64,000 nt of DNA from contig NZ_JANBVF010000017.1 of NCBI RefSeq assembly GCF_024437655.1, forward strand, positions 106,852 to 170,851, read 5' to 3'. The DNA is from Chitinolyticbacter albus (GTDB lineage: Bacteria > Pseudomonadota > Gammaproteobacteria > Burkholderiales > Chitinibacteraceae). Of the stretch, positions 47,429 to 60,632 are shown piece by piece (position 1 is the stretch's first letter; each line of letters opens with the position of its first letter). A model generated the notes under the pieces. It saw only the letters and a list, made by a program, of their open reading frames with translations. It was not told the DNA's origin and searched no databases. The position numbers were made by a program, and so were the translations under genes.

Positions 47429-47818
47429 ATGGACGCAGTCACCGAGATCACGCCTTACGAGTTGCTGGGAGGCGAGGCCGTGCTGCGGCAGCTGGTCGAT
47501 CGCTTCTACGACATCATGGCGACCGACCCGCGCGCGGCTGGCATCCAGGCCATGCACGCCGCGGATACCACGCTGATCCGGCAGAAGCTCTTTGAATTCC
47601 TCTCCGGCTGGCTGGGCGGGCCGCAGCTCTTCATCGAGAAGTACGGCCATCCACGCCTGCGTGCGCGCCATATGCCGTTCGCCATCGGCGAGGCGGAGCG
47701 TGATCAGTGGCTGCTTTGCATGTTCCAGGCGATGGCCGAGGTGCCGATGGAAGCGGCGCTGCGCGCCCACCTGGAAGAGGCGTTCACCCGCACCGCGGAT
47801 TTTATGCGCAACCAGTGA
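47429..47818 (+). CDS. Group 2 truncated hemoglobin
   Basis: This 129-residue globin of the 2/2 fold starts I-T-P-Y-E-L-L-G-G-E-A-V-L-R-Q-L-V-D-R-F-Y near residues 7-27. Its F-helix segment K-Y-G-H-P-R-L-R-A-R-H-M-P-F (about 71-84) supplies the proximal histidine. W-L-L near 95 fits the group 2 G-helix tryptophan. Such proteins bind oxygen or NO and help against nitrosative stress or supply oxygen. I chose the ATG at 47429 by family length. Confidence 0.88.
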   Translation: MDAVTEITPYELLGGEAVLRQLVDRFYDIMATDPRAAGIQAMHAADTTLIRQKLFEFLSGWLGGPQLFIEKYGHPRLRARHMPFAIGEAERDQWLLCMFQAMAEVPMEAALRAHLEEAFTRTADFMRNQ

Positions 47819-47825
47819 GCGCCGC

Positions 47826-48842
47826 TCAGTAAGACAGCGTATTGGACAGCAGCCGCGCGGTGACGTCGACGATGGGGATCACCCGATCGTAAGCCATGCG
47901 CGTCGGTCCGATCACACCCAGCGTGCCGACCACTTCGCCGTCGACGCGGTAAGGCGCGGTGACGACCGAACAGTCGTCGAGCGGCGCCAGACCCGATTCA
48001 CCGCCGATATAGATCTGGATGCCATCTGCGGCGTGGCCGCTTTCCAGCAATTGCAGCAGCGCGGCCTTGCGCTCGAACAGCTCAAACAGCTGGCGCAGTC
48101 GTCCCATATTGGCGGAGAGCTCCGCGCTCGCCAGCAAATGATGTTCGCCGGAAACCAGGATGTGCTCGGTGGCATCGGCGTGAGGGGGCTCGACCGCGGC
48201 GTTGAGCAGCGTGACGAGCTCGCCGCGCAGCTGGTGCATCTCGGTTTCGACCACACCGCGCAGCGAGGTCAGCGTGCGGCCGCTGCAATGGGCATTGATG
48301 AAGTTGGCCGCCTCCTGCAACTGCGCTTCGCCGTACTCCACTTGCGGATGCAGGATGCGGTTCTGCACGTCGCCATCTTGCGTGACCAGGATCAGCAGCA
48401 CGCGCCGCTCGGACAACTTGAGAAACTCCACCTGGCGCAAGCGCACGTCCTGGCGCTTGGGCGCGAGTACGATGCCGGCAAAGTTGGTCAGTTGCGACAA
48501 CAGCTGCGACGCGGCGGCGGCGGTGCGCTGCGGGTTGTCAGTCGGCAACAGGTTGCCGCTGCGCAGGATGTCCTCGGTGTTGAGTGTGGTCAGTGTTCCG
48601 GCGGACAAATAGCAATCGACGAAAAAGCGATAGCCGAGCGCGGTGGGGACGCGACCGGCCGAGGTATGCGGGCTGGCAATGAATCCCAGTGCTTCCAGAT
48701 CGGCCATCACGTTGCGGATGGTGGCCGAGCTGACGTCCAGCCCCGAATAGTGCGACAGCGCCTTGGAGCCGACCGGTTGCCCGTCGGCGATATAGCGTTC
48801 CACCAGGGTATGGAGCAGGATTTGCGCGCGTTCGTTCAGCAT
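47826..48842 (-). CDS. hrcA: Heat-inducible transcription repressor HrcA
   Basis: This repressor of groESL/dnaK-type operons binds the CIRCE element. The 338-residue protein has an N-terminal winged helix (about residues 1-70; Y-I-A-D-G-Q-P-V-G-S-K-A-L and S-S-A-T-I-R-N-V-M), then the GAF-like and inserted domains (H-T-S-A-G-R-V-P-T-A-L-G-Y-R-F-F-V). No CIRCE repeat was found in its upstream 172 bp, so it is not obviously autoregulated. nadK is divergent. Confidence 0.96.
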   Translation of the reverse strand: MLNERAQILLHTLVERYIADGQPVGSKALSHYSGLDVSSATIRNVMADLEALGFIASPHTSAGRVPTALGYRFFVDCYLSAGTLTTLNTEDILRSGNLLPTDNPQRTAAAASQLLSQLTNFAGIVLAPKRQDVRLRQVEFLKLSERRVLLILVTQDGDVQNRILHPQVEYGEAQLQEAANFINAHCSGRTLTSLRGVVETEMHQLRGELVTLLNAAVEPPHADATEHILVSGEHHLLASAELSANMGRLRQLFELFERKAALLQLLESGHAADGIQIYIGGESGLAPLDDCSVVTAPYRVDGEVVGTLGVIGPTRMAYDRVIPIVDVTARLLSNTLSY

Positions 48843-49014
48843 GGCAGCGATTCTAAATCAGATCGGGCATGGCGTAGCGGCTGCAGCCATGCACTGTGTT
48901 CACATGTGGACAGCCACGAAGAATGCAAGGGCAGTGCGGTTGAAGGGCCACGGCATCGCGCAAAGGACGCCGGCCTATGGTTAAATTCGCCCGTTGCCTA
49001 CGGAATCGTTGCCC

Positions 49015-49890
49015 ATGCAAAGCCTGTTCAAGACGATCGCGCTGGTGTCGCGGCAAAACACGCCGACGATCGCCGAGCCGCTCAAGCACCTGACGCAGAT
49101 GCTGGCCGAGGCCGGCGCACGGGTGCTGGTGGACCGCGAATCGGCGCTGGAGCATGGCCTGGCCGGCATCGACGTGGTCGAGCGCGCGGACATCGGCAAG
49201 GTGGCCGATCTCGTGATCGTGCTCGGCGGCGACGGCACCATGCTGGGCGTGGCACGGCTGGTGGCACCGTACCGCACGCCCATGATCGGCGTGAACCAGG
49301 GCCGGCTTGGCTTCATGACCGATGTGCCGCTGGGCGATATGGAAGCGCAGATCGGGCAGATGCTCAAGGGCGCGTTCGCGCCCGAGGAGCGCATCCTGCT
49401 CGAAGCCACGGTAGAGCGCGAGGGCAAGGTAATCGCCTCGGCGCTGGCCTTCAACGACGTGGTGTTCAACCGCGGCTCCAGCGGCTCGATGATCGAGTTC
49501 GAGGTGTTCATCGATCGCCGTTTCGTCTACAGCCAGCGCTCGGACGGGCTCATCGTCAGCACGCCCACCGGTTCCACGGCCTATGCGCTCGCGTCCGGCG
49601 GCCCCATCATGCATCCCAGCCTGCCGGCGATCGCGCTGGTGCCGATCTGCCCGCAGTCGCTGTCCAACCGGCCCATCGTGATCAACGACGATTGCGAAGT
49701 GGAGTTCGTGCTGACACGCAGCCAGGATGCGCGCGTCTACTTCGACGCCCAGTCCGATTGCGAAATGCACGAGCTCGATCGCGTGCGGATCCGCCGCTAT
49801 CGCAACACGCTGCGCATCCTGCATCCGATCGGTTACGACTATTACGACACCTTGCGCGCCAAGCTGCATTGGGGCGCGCGCCTGCACTGA
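49015..49890 (+). CDS. nadK: NAD kinase
   Basis: This enzyme makes NADP from NAD and ATP. The 291-residue protein has the G-G-D-G-T motif near residues 68-72, N-x-G-x-L-G-F near 97-103, N-D-V-V near 148 and the glycine-rich S-T-P-T-G-S-T-A-Y near 182-190. I chose the ATG at 49015 (MQSLFKTIAL) by homology. recN follows 16 bp later, and the hrcA-nadK-recN arrangement is common in betaproteobacteria. Confidence 0.97.
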   Translation: MQSLFKTIALVSRQNTPTIAEPLKHLTQMLAEAGARVLVDRESALEHGLAGIDVVERADIGKVADLVIVLGGDGTMLGVARLVAPYRTPMIGVNQGRLGFMTDVPLGDMEAQIGQMLKGAFAPEERILLEATVEREGKVIASALAFNDVVFNRGSSGSMIEFEVFIDRRFVYSQRSDGLIVSTPTGSTAYALASGGPIMHPSLPAIALVPICPQSLSNRPIVINDDCEVEFVLTRSQDARVYFDAQSDCEMHELDRVRIRRYRNTLRILHPIGYDYYDTLRAKLHWGARLH

Positions 49891-49906
49891 TCCGCGGAAC
49901 CCGCCC

Positions 49907-52055
<2,149 letters not shown>

Positions 52056-52455
52056 GTCGGCGCTAGCCAGGCGTATTGGCCATGCCACATGGATAGTTCG
52101 CGAGGGTCGGCTGCCGGTATGGCCAATCCCCAGCTGCGTCGCTGCCGTTCAATGGGGTCGATAGCGTCGAGGCCTCTCCAAAGGCGTGCGGAGTGGGTGG
52201 CGCGATGTTGGGAGATCACCGCGGACTTCAAGAAAGCCCCGGAATAGCAGATTGGGAGTGCGCTGATACCCGCAGCAAAGTGGCGCTTTTCCCTGCTTGC
52301 TCTAGCGTTGCGCCTCAGTCACGGCCGGGCACGCATTGCTGACGTGCATCCGGCCATCATGCTATATACGTACGCGGAGCCGGGGCGCAGGTGTGGACGT
52401 GACTCCGGTTGCAACAACAAGGCCGATGATGACCGGCAAGTCGAGGAGAAAGACG
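52056..52455. promoter_or_regulatory. Intergenic region and candidate promoter before the chitinase gene
   Basis: No gene is seen in these 400 bp. An imperfect inverted repeat (52073-52086 and 52116-52129, core ATTGGCCAT / ATGGCCAAT) follows tadA and lacks a T run. A possible sigma-70 promoter is CTGACG (52339-52344), 18-bp spacer and TATATA (52363-52368), about 90 bp before the chitinase start. The length of the upstream region suggests room for regulation by chitin breakdown products, which cannot be shown from sequence. Confidence 0.4.
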
Positions 52456-54240
<1,785 letters not shown>

Positions 54241-54256
54241 GTAGCAACTCGTTGAA

Positions 54257-54284
54257 AAAACGGCCCTTCGGGGCCGTTTTTCTT
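54257..54284 (+). terminator. Terminator after the chitinase gene
   Basis: AAAACGGCCC (54257-54266) pairs with GGGCCGTTTT (54271-54280), with a T-rich tail. Confidence 0.85.
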
Positions 54285-54447
54285 TTGCCGAGGAAGAGCC
54301 TGCAACACGCTAGGCGCCACTGCAGCATGTCGATGCGCGCAGCCTAAGCGGGCGCATAAGGTGCAGTCCAAGGTTTCTCTGCTGGAGCTAGCCTGGCGAC
54401 GATAGGCGCATGGGGCCTGCGCGAGTGCTGCAACCGGGCAACAAAAC

Positions 54448-54486
54448 GTTCGGCCCGGCCCACGATAGCCGTGGACCGGGCCGAAC
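54448..54486 (-). terminator. Terminator after the metalloprotease gene
   Basis: A long stem, GTTCGGCCCGG...CCACG paired with CGTGG...CCGGGCCGAAC (54448-54486), is followed on the minus strand by CGTTTTGTT. It faces the chitinase terminator. Confidence 0.8.
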
Positions 54487-54502
54487 AAGGCTGCAGCCTC
54501 GC

Positions 54503-56818
54503 CTATCTCTTGGCGGGAATCAGCCAGCTTGCAGGGGGGGCTTCGTCAGACAAAGGCTGAGTATCATGTTGGACCGCGTTGGGCACGGCGGTCTGTGGCG
54601 CGCTTGCGTCGTCCGGCTGCTGGCCGTTCAGTACGTCGCCATTGCGTGAGAAGGGCAACATCACGTTGGCCCAGTCGTTGTAGTCGGTCAAGAGCGGGCT
54701 GCCGCCGTCTGCACCCAGATCCAGCGCGTAGCTCGCGGCGTCGGCCAGCTTGTTGTCGTTCCAGTCGGCGTACACGCCGGCATAGGCACCGCGGCCGAGC
54801 AGGTCCGACTCCTTGAGCGCGCCTTCATTCAGCGCAGCGCCACTGCCATCGGAGTAATCGATGTTCATCGTGTTGCTGCACGGGCCGTTGGCAAGCGCGC
54901 AATAGCCGTTGTAGCCGCCGATGCCATGATTGGCGTACCAGCGTTGTACCGCCTCGTCGGTCTTGGCGTCGTTGCCCACGCCGGTGAGCTGATACAGATA
55001 GTTCATCACGCTGAGGTAGTTGGGCTCGTTGTTGGCGCCATCGTTGCCACCATGGAACAGGCCAAAATTGTGCCCCAGCTCATGCATGATGGTGCCAGCC
55101 TGGTAGTTGATCAGAATCTGCAGATCGGTCGGCGTATCCGTGGAAAGCCGCCACCCCCCCAGCGTCACGATCAGGTCGTTGCCCGGCAATTCTGCTCGGC
55201 CGGAGCTGCCACCGCTGCCATCCAGGCTCTGCGAGCCGCCAAACACCAGATAGTGGAAGCTCTGACGGCGGCGCACATCCATACCCATCTTGTATTCGTA
55301 GATCGACGGGCACTCCGCGCTGGTGGTCGAGTTCATCGATATGCAAGGTTGGTAGGGCAGTGCACGGCCGCCTCCCAGGTTGTAGAGCGCCGGGTTGAAA
55401 CTGGCGCTGAACAGCGGACCGGCGTCGAAATGGAGGGCAATACCGCGACGCGCGAATGCGGCGACCACATTGTCGAGGGCCTCCTTGCGAGGTGTGGTGC
55501 CAGGATCGTTGCTGGGCATCCAGTCAAGCTGGACGAAGATATCGCGGCGACCCGCGCGGGCACCCAGCGCATAGAAATCGATGCCGCCGTAGCTGCCGCC
55601 AGGGTGCTTGGCCCAGTTGGGAATGCCGTCGTTGTCGCTATCGATGGCATCGGCCGCCACGTCGTTCACGCCACCCGGCGTTGAAAACGGCACCAGACGC
55701 CAATCCCCCGCACTATTGCTGTCCGGCTGCAGTGGGAAGGGGCGCACCAGCGCCATGCCCAGCGCCGGGCGACCCGTCGGCAGGGCGCTGATGTTGCTAC
55801 CGGCCCAGGCGCTGCTGGTGGCGGGCTGTGCGGTATCGTCGCCGAAACGGATGAAATCGATGGTGCGGCCGTTGCTCGAAACCAGCTCGACAAAGCCCGC
55901 GTTGCCCCACGACGGGTACTGCAACGGGTCGGACACATACCGTAGCGTGGCCGACGAAACCGGATTGGGATCGTAGGTGGCCGAAATCACCAGGAAGCCT
56001 CCAGCGACGATGCGGGTGCCGGCTGGCAGGGTGTACTGGTTGACGGGGCAAGGCGGCAGGCAATTGTAGGTCCGGCGTGTGCGCAGCACGGCGCCCGACA
56101 GATCGTATGGCGTGTCGCCCGTGTTGTGGAGCTCTACCCATGCGCCCTCGGCGGGATGGTTGCTGGCGGCGATCTCGCTGATGACGAGCTTGTCGGTACC
56201 AGGCGGCTCGGTGGGAACGTAGGTGCATTCGCTGACCACGCTCCACGGACCCCAGGGCTCGGACAGCGTGGGGTCATTGCCCTGGGTCCACCACTTGGCT
56301 TGGTAAACGGTATTGCCCACCGAGACGCGCTCGCCGGCGAGGTAGGCCGTGGTCGGATTCCATGGCGCCACCTGGCAGCCCGCGGGGGGAGTGGGTGTGA
56401 CCGAGGCTGGGGTGACGGGCGTTGGCACCGTGGTGGGGAGCGGCGTGGCGGTGATCGGCGTGGGCGTGGTGGGGGACGGCGTCACCGGAGTCGGGCTGAC
56501 GGGGGGCGGTGTCACAGGGGATGGCGTGACGGGCGTGGGCGAAATCGGCGTCGGCGTGGTCGATACCGATACGCATGGGCCAAGGTCACGCCACAGTGTG
56601 GGAGTCGAGGCCGGATTCCAGTTGGCGCCCACGTAAGCGATATGGGTGACGAGCGCCGCGTAGTTGTGATCGATGTAGCTGGCCACCTGGCCAGCAGCGT
56701 AGGTCGAGCCTTCCTGCCAGGGGGCTTCACATCCTGCCGAATGGGCTTGGCCAGTGGCCAGGGCCAACCCGGCCAGCGCGAAGGCTGTGACGGGATACCG
56801 CAATGTAACGATGTGCAT
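54503..56818 (-). CDS. Secreted chitin-binding metzincin metalloprotease with a lamin-tail-like domain
   Basis: The 771-residue protein has a signal peptide (about 1-29) and two CBM5/12-type modules at about residues 30-83 and 150-200 (A-P-W-x-x-G-S-T-Y-A-A-G; W-N-P-T-T-A-Y-L-A-G-E-R-V). A Thr-Pro repeat linker joins them. A lamin-tail-like domain spans about 210-340 (L-V-I-S-E-I-A-A-S-N, G-A-W-V-E-L-H-N-T-G-D). The catalytic part has the metzincin motif H579-E-L-G-H-N-F-G-L-F-H589 and a Met-turn S-V-M-N-Y. It would bind chitin and cut nearby proteins. I chose the ATG at 56818, with GGAGAGG 3 nt upstream. It is convergent with the chitinase. Confidence 0.85.
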   Translation of the reverse strand: MHIVTLRYPVTAFALAGLALATGQAHSAGCEAPWQEGSTYAAGQVASYIDHNYAALVTHIAYVGANWNPASTPTLWRDLGPCVSVSTTPTPISPTPVTPSPVTPPPVSPTPVTPSPTTPTPITATPLPTTVPTPVTPASVTPTPPAGCQVAPWNPTTAYLAGERVSVGNTVYQAKWWTQGNDPTLSEPWGPWSVVSECTYVPTEPPGTDKLVISEIAASNHPAEGAWVELHNTGDTPYDLSGAVLRTRRTYNCLPPCPVNQYTLPAGTRIVAGGFLVISATYDPNPVSSATLRYVSDPLQYPSWGNAGFVELVSSNGRTIDFIRFGDDTAQPATSSAWAGSNISALPTGRPALGMALVRPFPLQPDSNSAGDWRLVPFSTPGGVNDVAADAIDSDNDGIPNWAKHPGGSYGGIDFYALGARAGRRDIFVQLDWMPSNDPGTTPRKEALDNVVAAFARRGIALHFDAGPLFSASFNPALYNLGGGRALPYQPCISMNSTTSAECPSIYEYKMGMDVRRRQSFHYLVFGGSQSLDGSGGSSGRAELPGNDLIVTLGGWRLSTDTPTDLQILINYQAGTIMHELGHNFGLFHGGNDGANNEPNYLSVMNYLYQLTGVGNDAKTDEAVQRWYANHGIGGYNGYCALANGPCSNTMNIDYSDGSGAALNEGALKESDLLGRGAYAGVYADWNDNKLADAASYALDLGADGGSPLLTDYNDWANVMLPFSRNGDVLNGQQPDDASAPQTAVPNAVQHDTQPLSDEAPPASWLIPAKR

Positions 56819-57019
56819 ATTCCTCTCCAAATCAAGATGCGTTCAGTTATTTGTAAGTAGTTATGACGCAAGCGAGATCATAGAGAAAAAATATTGCGTT
56901 GCAACAATGTAGTTGTATTTATTTGCCTACGTCGTTGTGCAGTGCAAAATTGTAGTTGAATTATGCGAATTACATGCGGGGAATCGGGCAAGGGAAGAGG
57001 GGTGTGCTGCGACAGTGCC

Positions 57020-58081
57020 TTACCACAGAGGCAGGCTGTCCCCTTGCGGCGCGGGCAGGTCGGCAAAGCGCACGCCCACCCCCAACAGGCGCACCGGCTT
57101 GGCGCCACGCGGCCAGGCGCGTTCCAGCAGGGCCTGGTAGACGTCGCCACGCGGCTCGCGGCAGACGCATTCTATGGTGGTCTGGGTGAAGTCGCGATAT
57201 TTGATCTTGACCACCGCTTTGTGCGGCATCAATTCGCCGTCGTGGCCGGTCAGCCGGGCGACGAGGTCGTCGTACAGCGGCGCCAGCGCGGCGGCGCAGG
57301 CGGGCAGATCGGGCAAATCCTCCACATAGGTGGTTTCGACCGACAAGGACTTGCGTACCCCGTCGTTGTGCACGGGCCGCTCGTCGATACCGCGGCATTG
57401 CCGATAGAGCGAGGCACCGAGGTTGCCAAATTCGGCCACCAGCCGTTGCAGCGGCCAGGTTTGCGCGTCGCCACAGGAGACGAGCCCGTGGCGCGCCAGG
57501 CGCTCGGCGGTGACCCGACCGATCCCCCACAGCTTGGCGATCGCTAGCTCCGGCATGAAGTCAGCCACGTCTTGCGGCCGGATCACGAACTGGCCATCGG
57601 GCTTGTTCCAATCGCTGGCGATCTTGGCCAGGAGCTTGTTGGGCGCAATGCCTGCGCTGGCAGTGATGCCGACTTCCTGGCGGATCCGGTCGCGGATCTC
57701 GGCGGCGATTAACGTGGCGCTACCCTTACAGTGGGCACTGTCACTGACGTCCAGATAGGCTTCGTCGAGCGACAGTGGCTGGATGTGTGCCGTGTAGCCC
57801 TTGAAGATGGCGTGCACGCGGCGCGAGGCATCGCGGTAGCGCTCGAACGAGTGTGGCAGCAGCGTCAACGTGGGGCAGAGCCGCAGTGCGCGGCTGGTGG
57901 GCATCGCCGAATGAATGCCGTAGCGCCGGGCCACGTAGTTGCAAGTGGAGATCACCCCGCGCTGGTCCGCGCGCCCGCCTATGGCCAGTGGCACGTCGCG
58001 CAGCTCGGGCCGGTCGCGCATTTCCACGGCGGCGTAAAAGCAGTCGCAATCGATATGGATGATCTTGCGTCCGGTTTCCAT
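57020..58081 (-). CDS. dinB: DNA polymerase IV
   Basis: This Y-family error-prone polymerase performs translesion synthesis. The 353-residue protein has the metal-binding D-C-D-C-F-Y-A-A-V-E near residues 10-19 and S-L-D-E-A-Y-L-D-V near 102-110. The helix-hairpin-helix L-W-G-I-G-R-V-T follows near 183-190, with the little-finger domain to the end. The C-terminal clamp-binding peptide is not obvious. No LexA box was recognised in the 200 bp upstream. Confidence 0.96.
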   Translation of the reverse strand: METGRKIIHIDCDCFYAAVEMRDRPELRDVPLAIGGRADQRGVISTCNYVARRYGIHSAMPTSRALRLCPTLTLLPHSFERYRDASRRVHAIFKGYTAHIQPLSLDEAYLDVSDSAHCKGSATLIAAEIRDRIRQEVGITASAGIAPNKLLAKIASDWNKPDGQFVIRPQDVADFMPELAIAKLWGIGRVTAERLARHGLVSCGDAQTWPLQRLVAEFGNLGASLYRQCRGIDERPVHNDGVRKSLSVETTYVEDLPDLPACAAALAPLYDDLVARLTGHDGELMPHKAVVKIKYRDFTQTTIECVCREPRGDVYQALLERAWPRGAKPVRLLGVGVRFADLPAPQGDSLPLW

Positions 58082-58288
58082 GGACTTTCCCTGCAGTCGA
58101 CGCCAAATTGTACGATCGTTCTATTTTGCTTGCCAAGGGCTGAACATGGTTGGGGACTGGCGTGGTGCCGCCAAGATTTCTTATGTGGTAAGGATATTTT
58201 TGAATCCATTCCCCAGTCCGGTTAGTATCGCGCGCTCGGTATTGATAAATCAGCCGAGGCTACAAAACCAAATCAGGGAGTAATAGGA

Positions 58289-58753
58289 ATGATGAAGTGG
58301 ATTGCAACCGTTTGTGCCGCTGCGGCCATGGTCGCGTTTTCGGGCTGCGCCAGCGTGCCTTCTGCACCCGCGGCGGTGGAAGCTGCGGCCAAGCAGTTCG
58401 CCCCCAAGGAAGGCAAGGCCAATGTTTATGTCTATCGGAACGAAACCCTGGGCGCTGCGATAACCATGCCCGTGGCGCTGGACGGGCAGCAGGCGGGTGA
58501 GACTGCAGCCAAGACGTTCTTTGCCTTCGAGGTTGAGCCGGGCCAGCATGAATTGGCGTCGGAGGCTGAAAACACCTCCAAGTTGGATCTGACTGTCGAA
58601 GCGGGAAAGTCCTACTACGTCTGGCAGGAGGTAAAGATGGGCGTATTGATGGCTGGCTCCAAGCTGCAGCAAGTGGATGAAGCCATCGGCAAGGCCGGTG
58701 TTCTGGAGTGCAAGATGATCGATAGTCCGCTGCCCGCACCAGGCGCGAACTGA
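58289..58753 (+). CDS. DUF2846-family lipoprotein
   Basis: The 154-residue protein has a lipoprotein signal (lipobox F-S-G-C, Cys20) and a beta-sandwich-like domain. It shows K-A-N-V-Y-V-Y-R-N-E near 43-52, the D-G-Q-Q-A-G-E near 66-72, F-F-A-F-E-V-x-P-G-x-H near 78-88, and V-E-A-G-K-S-Y-Y-V near 104-112. Function is unknown. A strong terminator follows. Confidence 0.85.
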   Translation: MMKWIATVCAAAAMVAFSGCASVPSAPAAVEAAAKQFAPKEGKANVYVYRNETLGAAITMPVALDGQQAGETAAKTFFAFEVEPGQHELASEAENTSKLDLTVEAGKSYYVWQEVKMGVLMAGSKLQQVDEAIGKAGVLECKMIDSPLPAPGAN

Positions 58754-58774
58754 CATCGTGAATTAGTTCGAATA

Positions 58775-58802
58775 CAAGGCCAGCTTCGCTGGCCTTGTTG
58801 CT
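58775..58802 (+). terminator. Terminator after the DUF2846 gene
   Basis: CAAGGCCAGC (58775-58784) pairs with GCTGGCCTTG (58788-58797), followed by a T-rich run. Confidence 0.85.
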
Positions 58803-58975
58803 TTTGACCACCGTGCAATGCTTAGGGTCGATAGTCCACAAGCAGCGCGGTCAAGCCACGCTTATTGCGCGGCATGGCCTGCCAGTGCTGATTTCACGCG
58901 GTCGCAGCCAGGATCCGGTTGTCGCAGACTGCGCTCGCCGCTACGATCGGGTGCATCCTCATTCCTGCCCCCGCC

Positions 58976-59998
58976 ATGGATTCCCTGACCCAGATCGTGC
59001 TCGGTGCCAGCGTCGCCGCGCTGGCGGTGCCTCCCGCCCAGCGCCGCCGCGCGCTGGTGGCCGGTGCCATGCTCGGCACCTTGCCTGATCTGGACATCGT
59101 GCCGCTGGCGCTGATGGGCGTCGATGCCGTGACCTACGTGACCTGGCATCGCGGCCCCTCGCATTCGCTGCCGGTGCTGACGCTGTTGGGCTTGCTGGTC
59201 TGGTGGCTGGCGAAGCTTGGGTCCGGCGTGGTGCGTGCAGCGCCACGGCGCTGGCTGGCCGCGATCTGGCTGGCGCTACTCACGCATCCGCTGCTCGATG
59301 CGTTCACCGTCTACGGCACCCAGCTGTGGTGGCCGCTGACCCCGCCGCCAACGATGTGGTCCAGCATCTTCATCATTGATCCGGCTTACACGCTACCGCT
59401 GCTGGCAGGCTGTGTCGCCGCCTGGTACTGGCGCGAGCGTGGCGTGGCACGACGCTGGCTGTGGGCTGGCGTGCTGCTCAGTTCGGTGTATCTGGGCTGG
59501 TCATTGATCGCCAAGGCCCGGATCGACGATATCGCCGCGCGCACGCTCACCGCACGGGGCCTGGCTGATGCACCGCGCTTCTCGGTACCCACACCGTTCA
59601 ACACGCTGCTGTGGCGGGTGGTGGTGCTGACGCCCGACGGTTTTCTGGAAGGCGACTACTCGCTCGTGGCCGACAGTGGTCCGATCCGCTTCCGTCAGTA
59701 CCCGAGCGAGCAGGCCGCCCTGACCCGGGTGGCTGAAACCCCGGCGGTGGCGCGGCTGCTGTGGTTCACTCACGGCTTCGTCAAGGCCGAGGCGCACCAG
59801 GGCACGCTGGTGCTGGCCGATCTGCGCATGGGCGCGGAGCCGGACTACAGTTTTCGTTACGCCGTGGCGCGGCAGGATGGGCAGGGGTTGTGGCAGGCGG
59901 TGCAGCCGGAGCAACTGAACTGGACGTTTACCAGCCGCCGCGGCCTCAACGCCCTGTGGCACCGCATCTGGCACGCTGCCGAGGAGTATGCATCGTGA
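58976..59998 (+). CDS. Membrane-bound metal-dependent hydrolase-like protein (YdjM/DUF457 group)
   Basis: This 340-residue protein has an N-terminal membrane domain of about four or five helices. The family pattern is D-S-L-T-Q-I-V-L-G at residues 2-10, L-P-D-L-D near 39-43, H-R-G-P-S-H-S near 60-66, and L-T-H-P-L-L-D near 102-108; the His/Asp residues could bind metal. A soluble C-terminal part (about 200-340) follows. A role in membrane or SOS-related processes is proposed for relatives, but the reaction is unknown. I chose the ATG at 58976. alkA overlaps its stop. Confidence 0.8.
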   Translation: MDSLTQIVLGASVAALAVPPAQRRRALVAGAMLGTLPDLDIVPLALMGVDAVTYVTWHRGPSHSLPVLTLLGLLVWWLAKLGSGVVRAAPRRWLAAIWLALLTHPLLDAFTVYGTQLWWPLTPPPTMWSSIFIIDPAYTLPLLAGCVAAWYWRERGVARRWLWAGVLLSSVYLGWSLIAKARIDDIAARTLTARGLADAPRFSVPTPFNTLLWRVVVLTPDGFLEGDYSLVADSGPIRFRQYPSEQAALTRVAETPAVARLLWFTHGFVKAEAHQGTLVLADLRMGAEPDYSFRYAVARQDGQGLWQAVQPEQLNWTFTSRRGLNALWHRIWHAAEEYAS

Positions 59999-60621
59999 TC
60001 CTGGGCAAGCCCGACTGGTGGGATAGTGCCTGCGCCGATCTCGCCGCCAGCGACCCAGTGCTGGCGCAGCTGATCGCTCAGTACCCCGGCATCAGCCTGG
60101 AAGGGCGGGGCGACGTGTTCCTGACGCTGGCGCGCTCCATCGTCGGCCAGCAGATCTCGGTAAAGGCGGCCGATTCGATCTGGCGCCGCGTACTCGAGCA
60201 GGTGGGCACCATGGCGAGCGAGCACGTTCTGGCGGCCGATCCGCTGGCGTTGCGCGCCTGTGGGCTGTCGCAGCGCAAGGTGGAATACCTGGGCGATCTG
60301 GCGCGCCACCATGCCGATGGCCGGCTCGATCGTGCGGTACTGGCCGGTCTCGACGACGAGGCGCTGATCGGCGCGCTGACCGACATCCGTGGCATCGGCC
60401 GCTGGACCGCCGAGATGTTCATGATGTTCCATCTGCTGCGGCCTAACGTGCTGCCGCTCGACGATATCGGCATCGTGCGCGCGATCGCGCTGCTGTACCA
60501 CGGCGGCGAGCGCCGCCCCAAGGCCGAACTCCGGCGCTTGGCCGAGCCGTGGCAGCCCTGGTGCACGGCCGCATCCTGGTATCTGTGGCGCAGCCTGGAG
60601 CCCGTGCCGGTCTCCTACTAA
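59995..60621 (+). CDS. alkA: DNA-3-methyladenine glycosylase II (HhH-GPD)
   Basis: This 208-residue base-excision glycosylase removes alkylated purines. It has the helix-hairpin-helix L-T-D-I-R-G-I-G-R-W-T-A near residues 124-135 and the catalytic aspartate in L-P-L-D-D-I-G. The short length and lack of an N-terminal beta domain fit the bacterial AlkA/MAG-type group rather than the long E. coli AlkA. The start is GTG at 59995, overlapping the upstream gene by 4 bp. Confidence 0.88.
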   Translation: MILGKPDWWDSACADLAASDPVLAQLIAQYPGISLEGRGDVFLTLARSIVGQQISVKAADSIWRRVLEQVGTMASEHVLAADPLALRACGLSQRKVEYLGDLARHHADGRLDRAVLAGLDDEALIGALTDIRGIGRWTAEMFMMFHLLRPNVLPLDDIGIVRAIALLYHGGERRPKAELRRLAEPWQPWCTAASWYLWRSLEPVPVSY

Positions 60622-60632
60622 GGCATTGCGGG

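Noticed and set aside
48843..49014. CIRCE element before hrcA
   Set aside because: No TTAGCACTC-N9-GAGTGCTAA-like repeat is present in this interval.
56819..56830. TTG start four codons upstream for the metalloprotease
   Set aside because: The intervening codons are the GGAGAGG ribosome binding site itself, so the ATG at 56818 is the better start.
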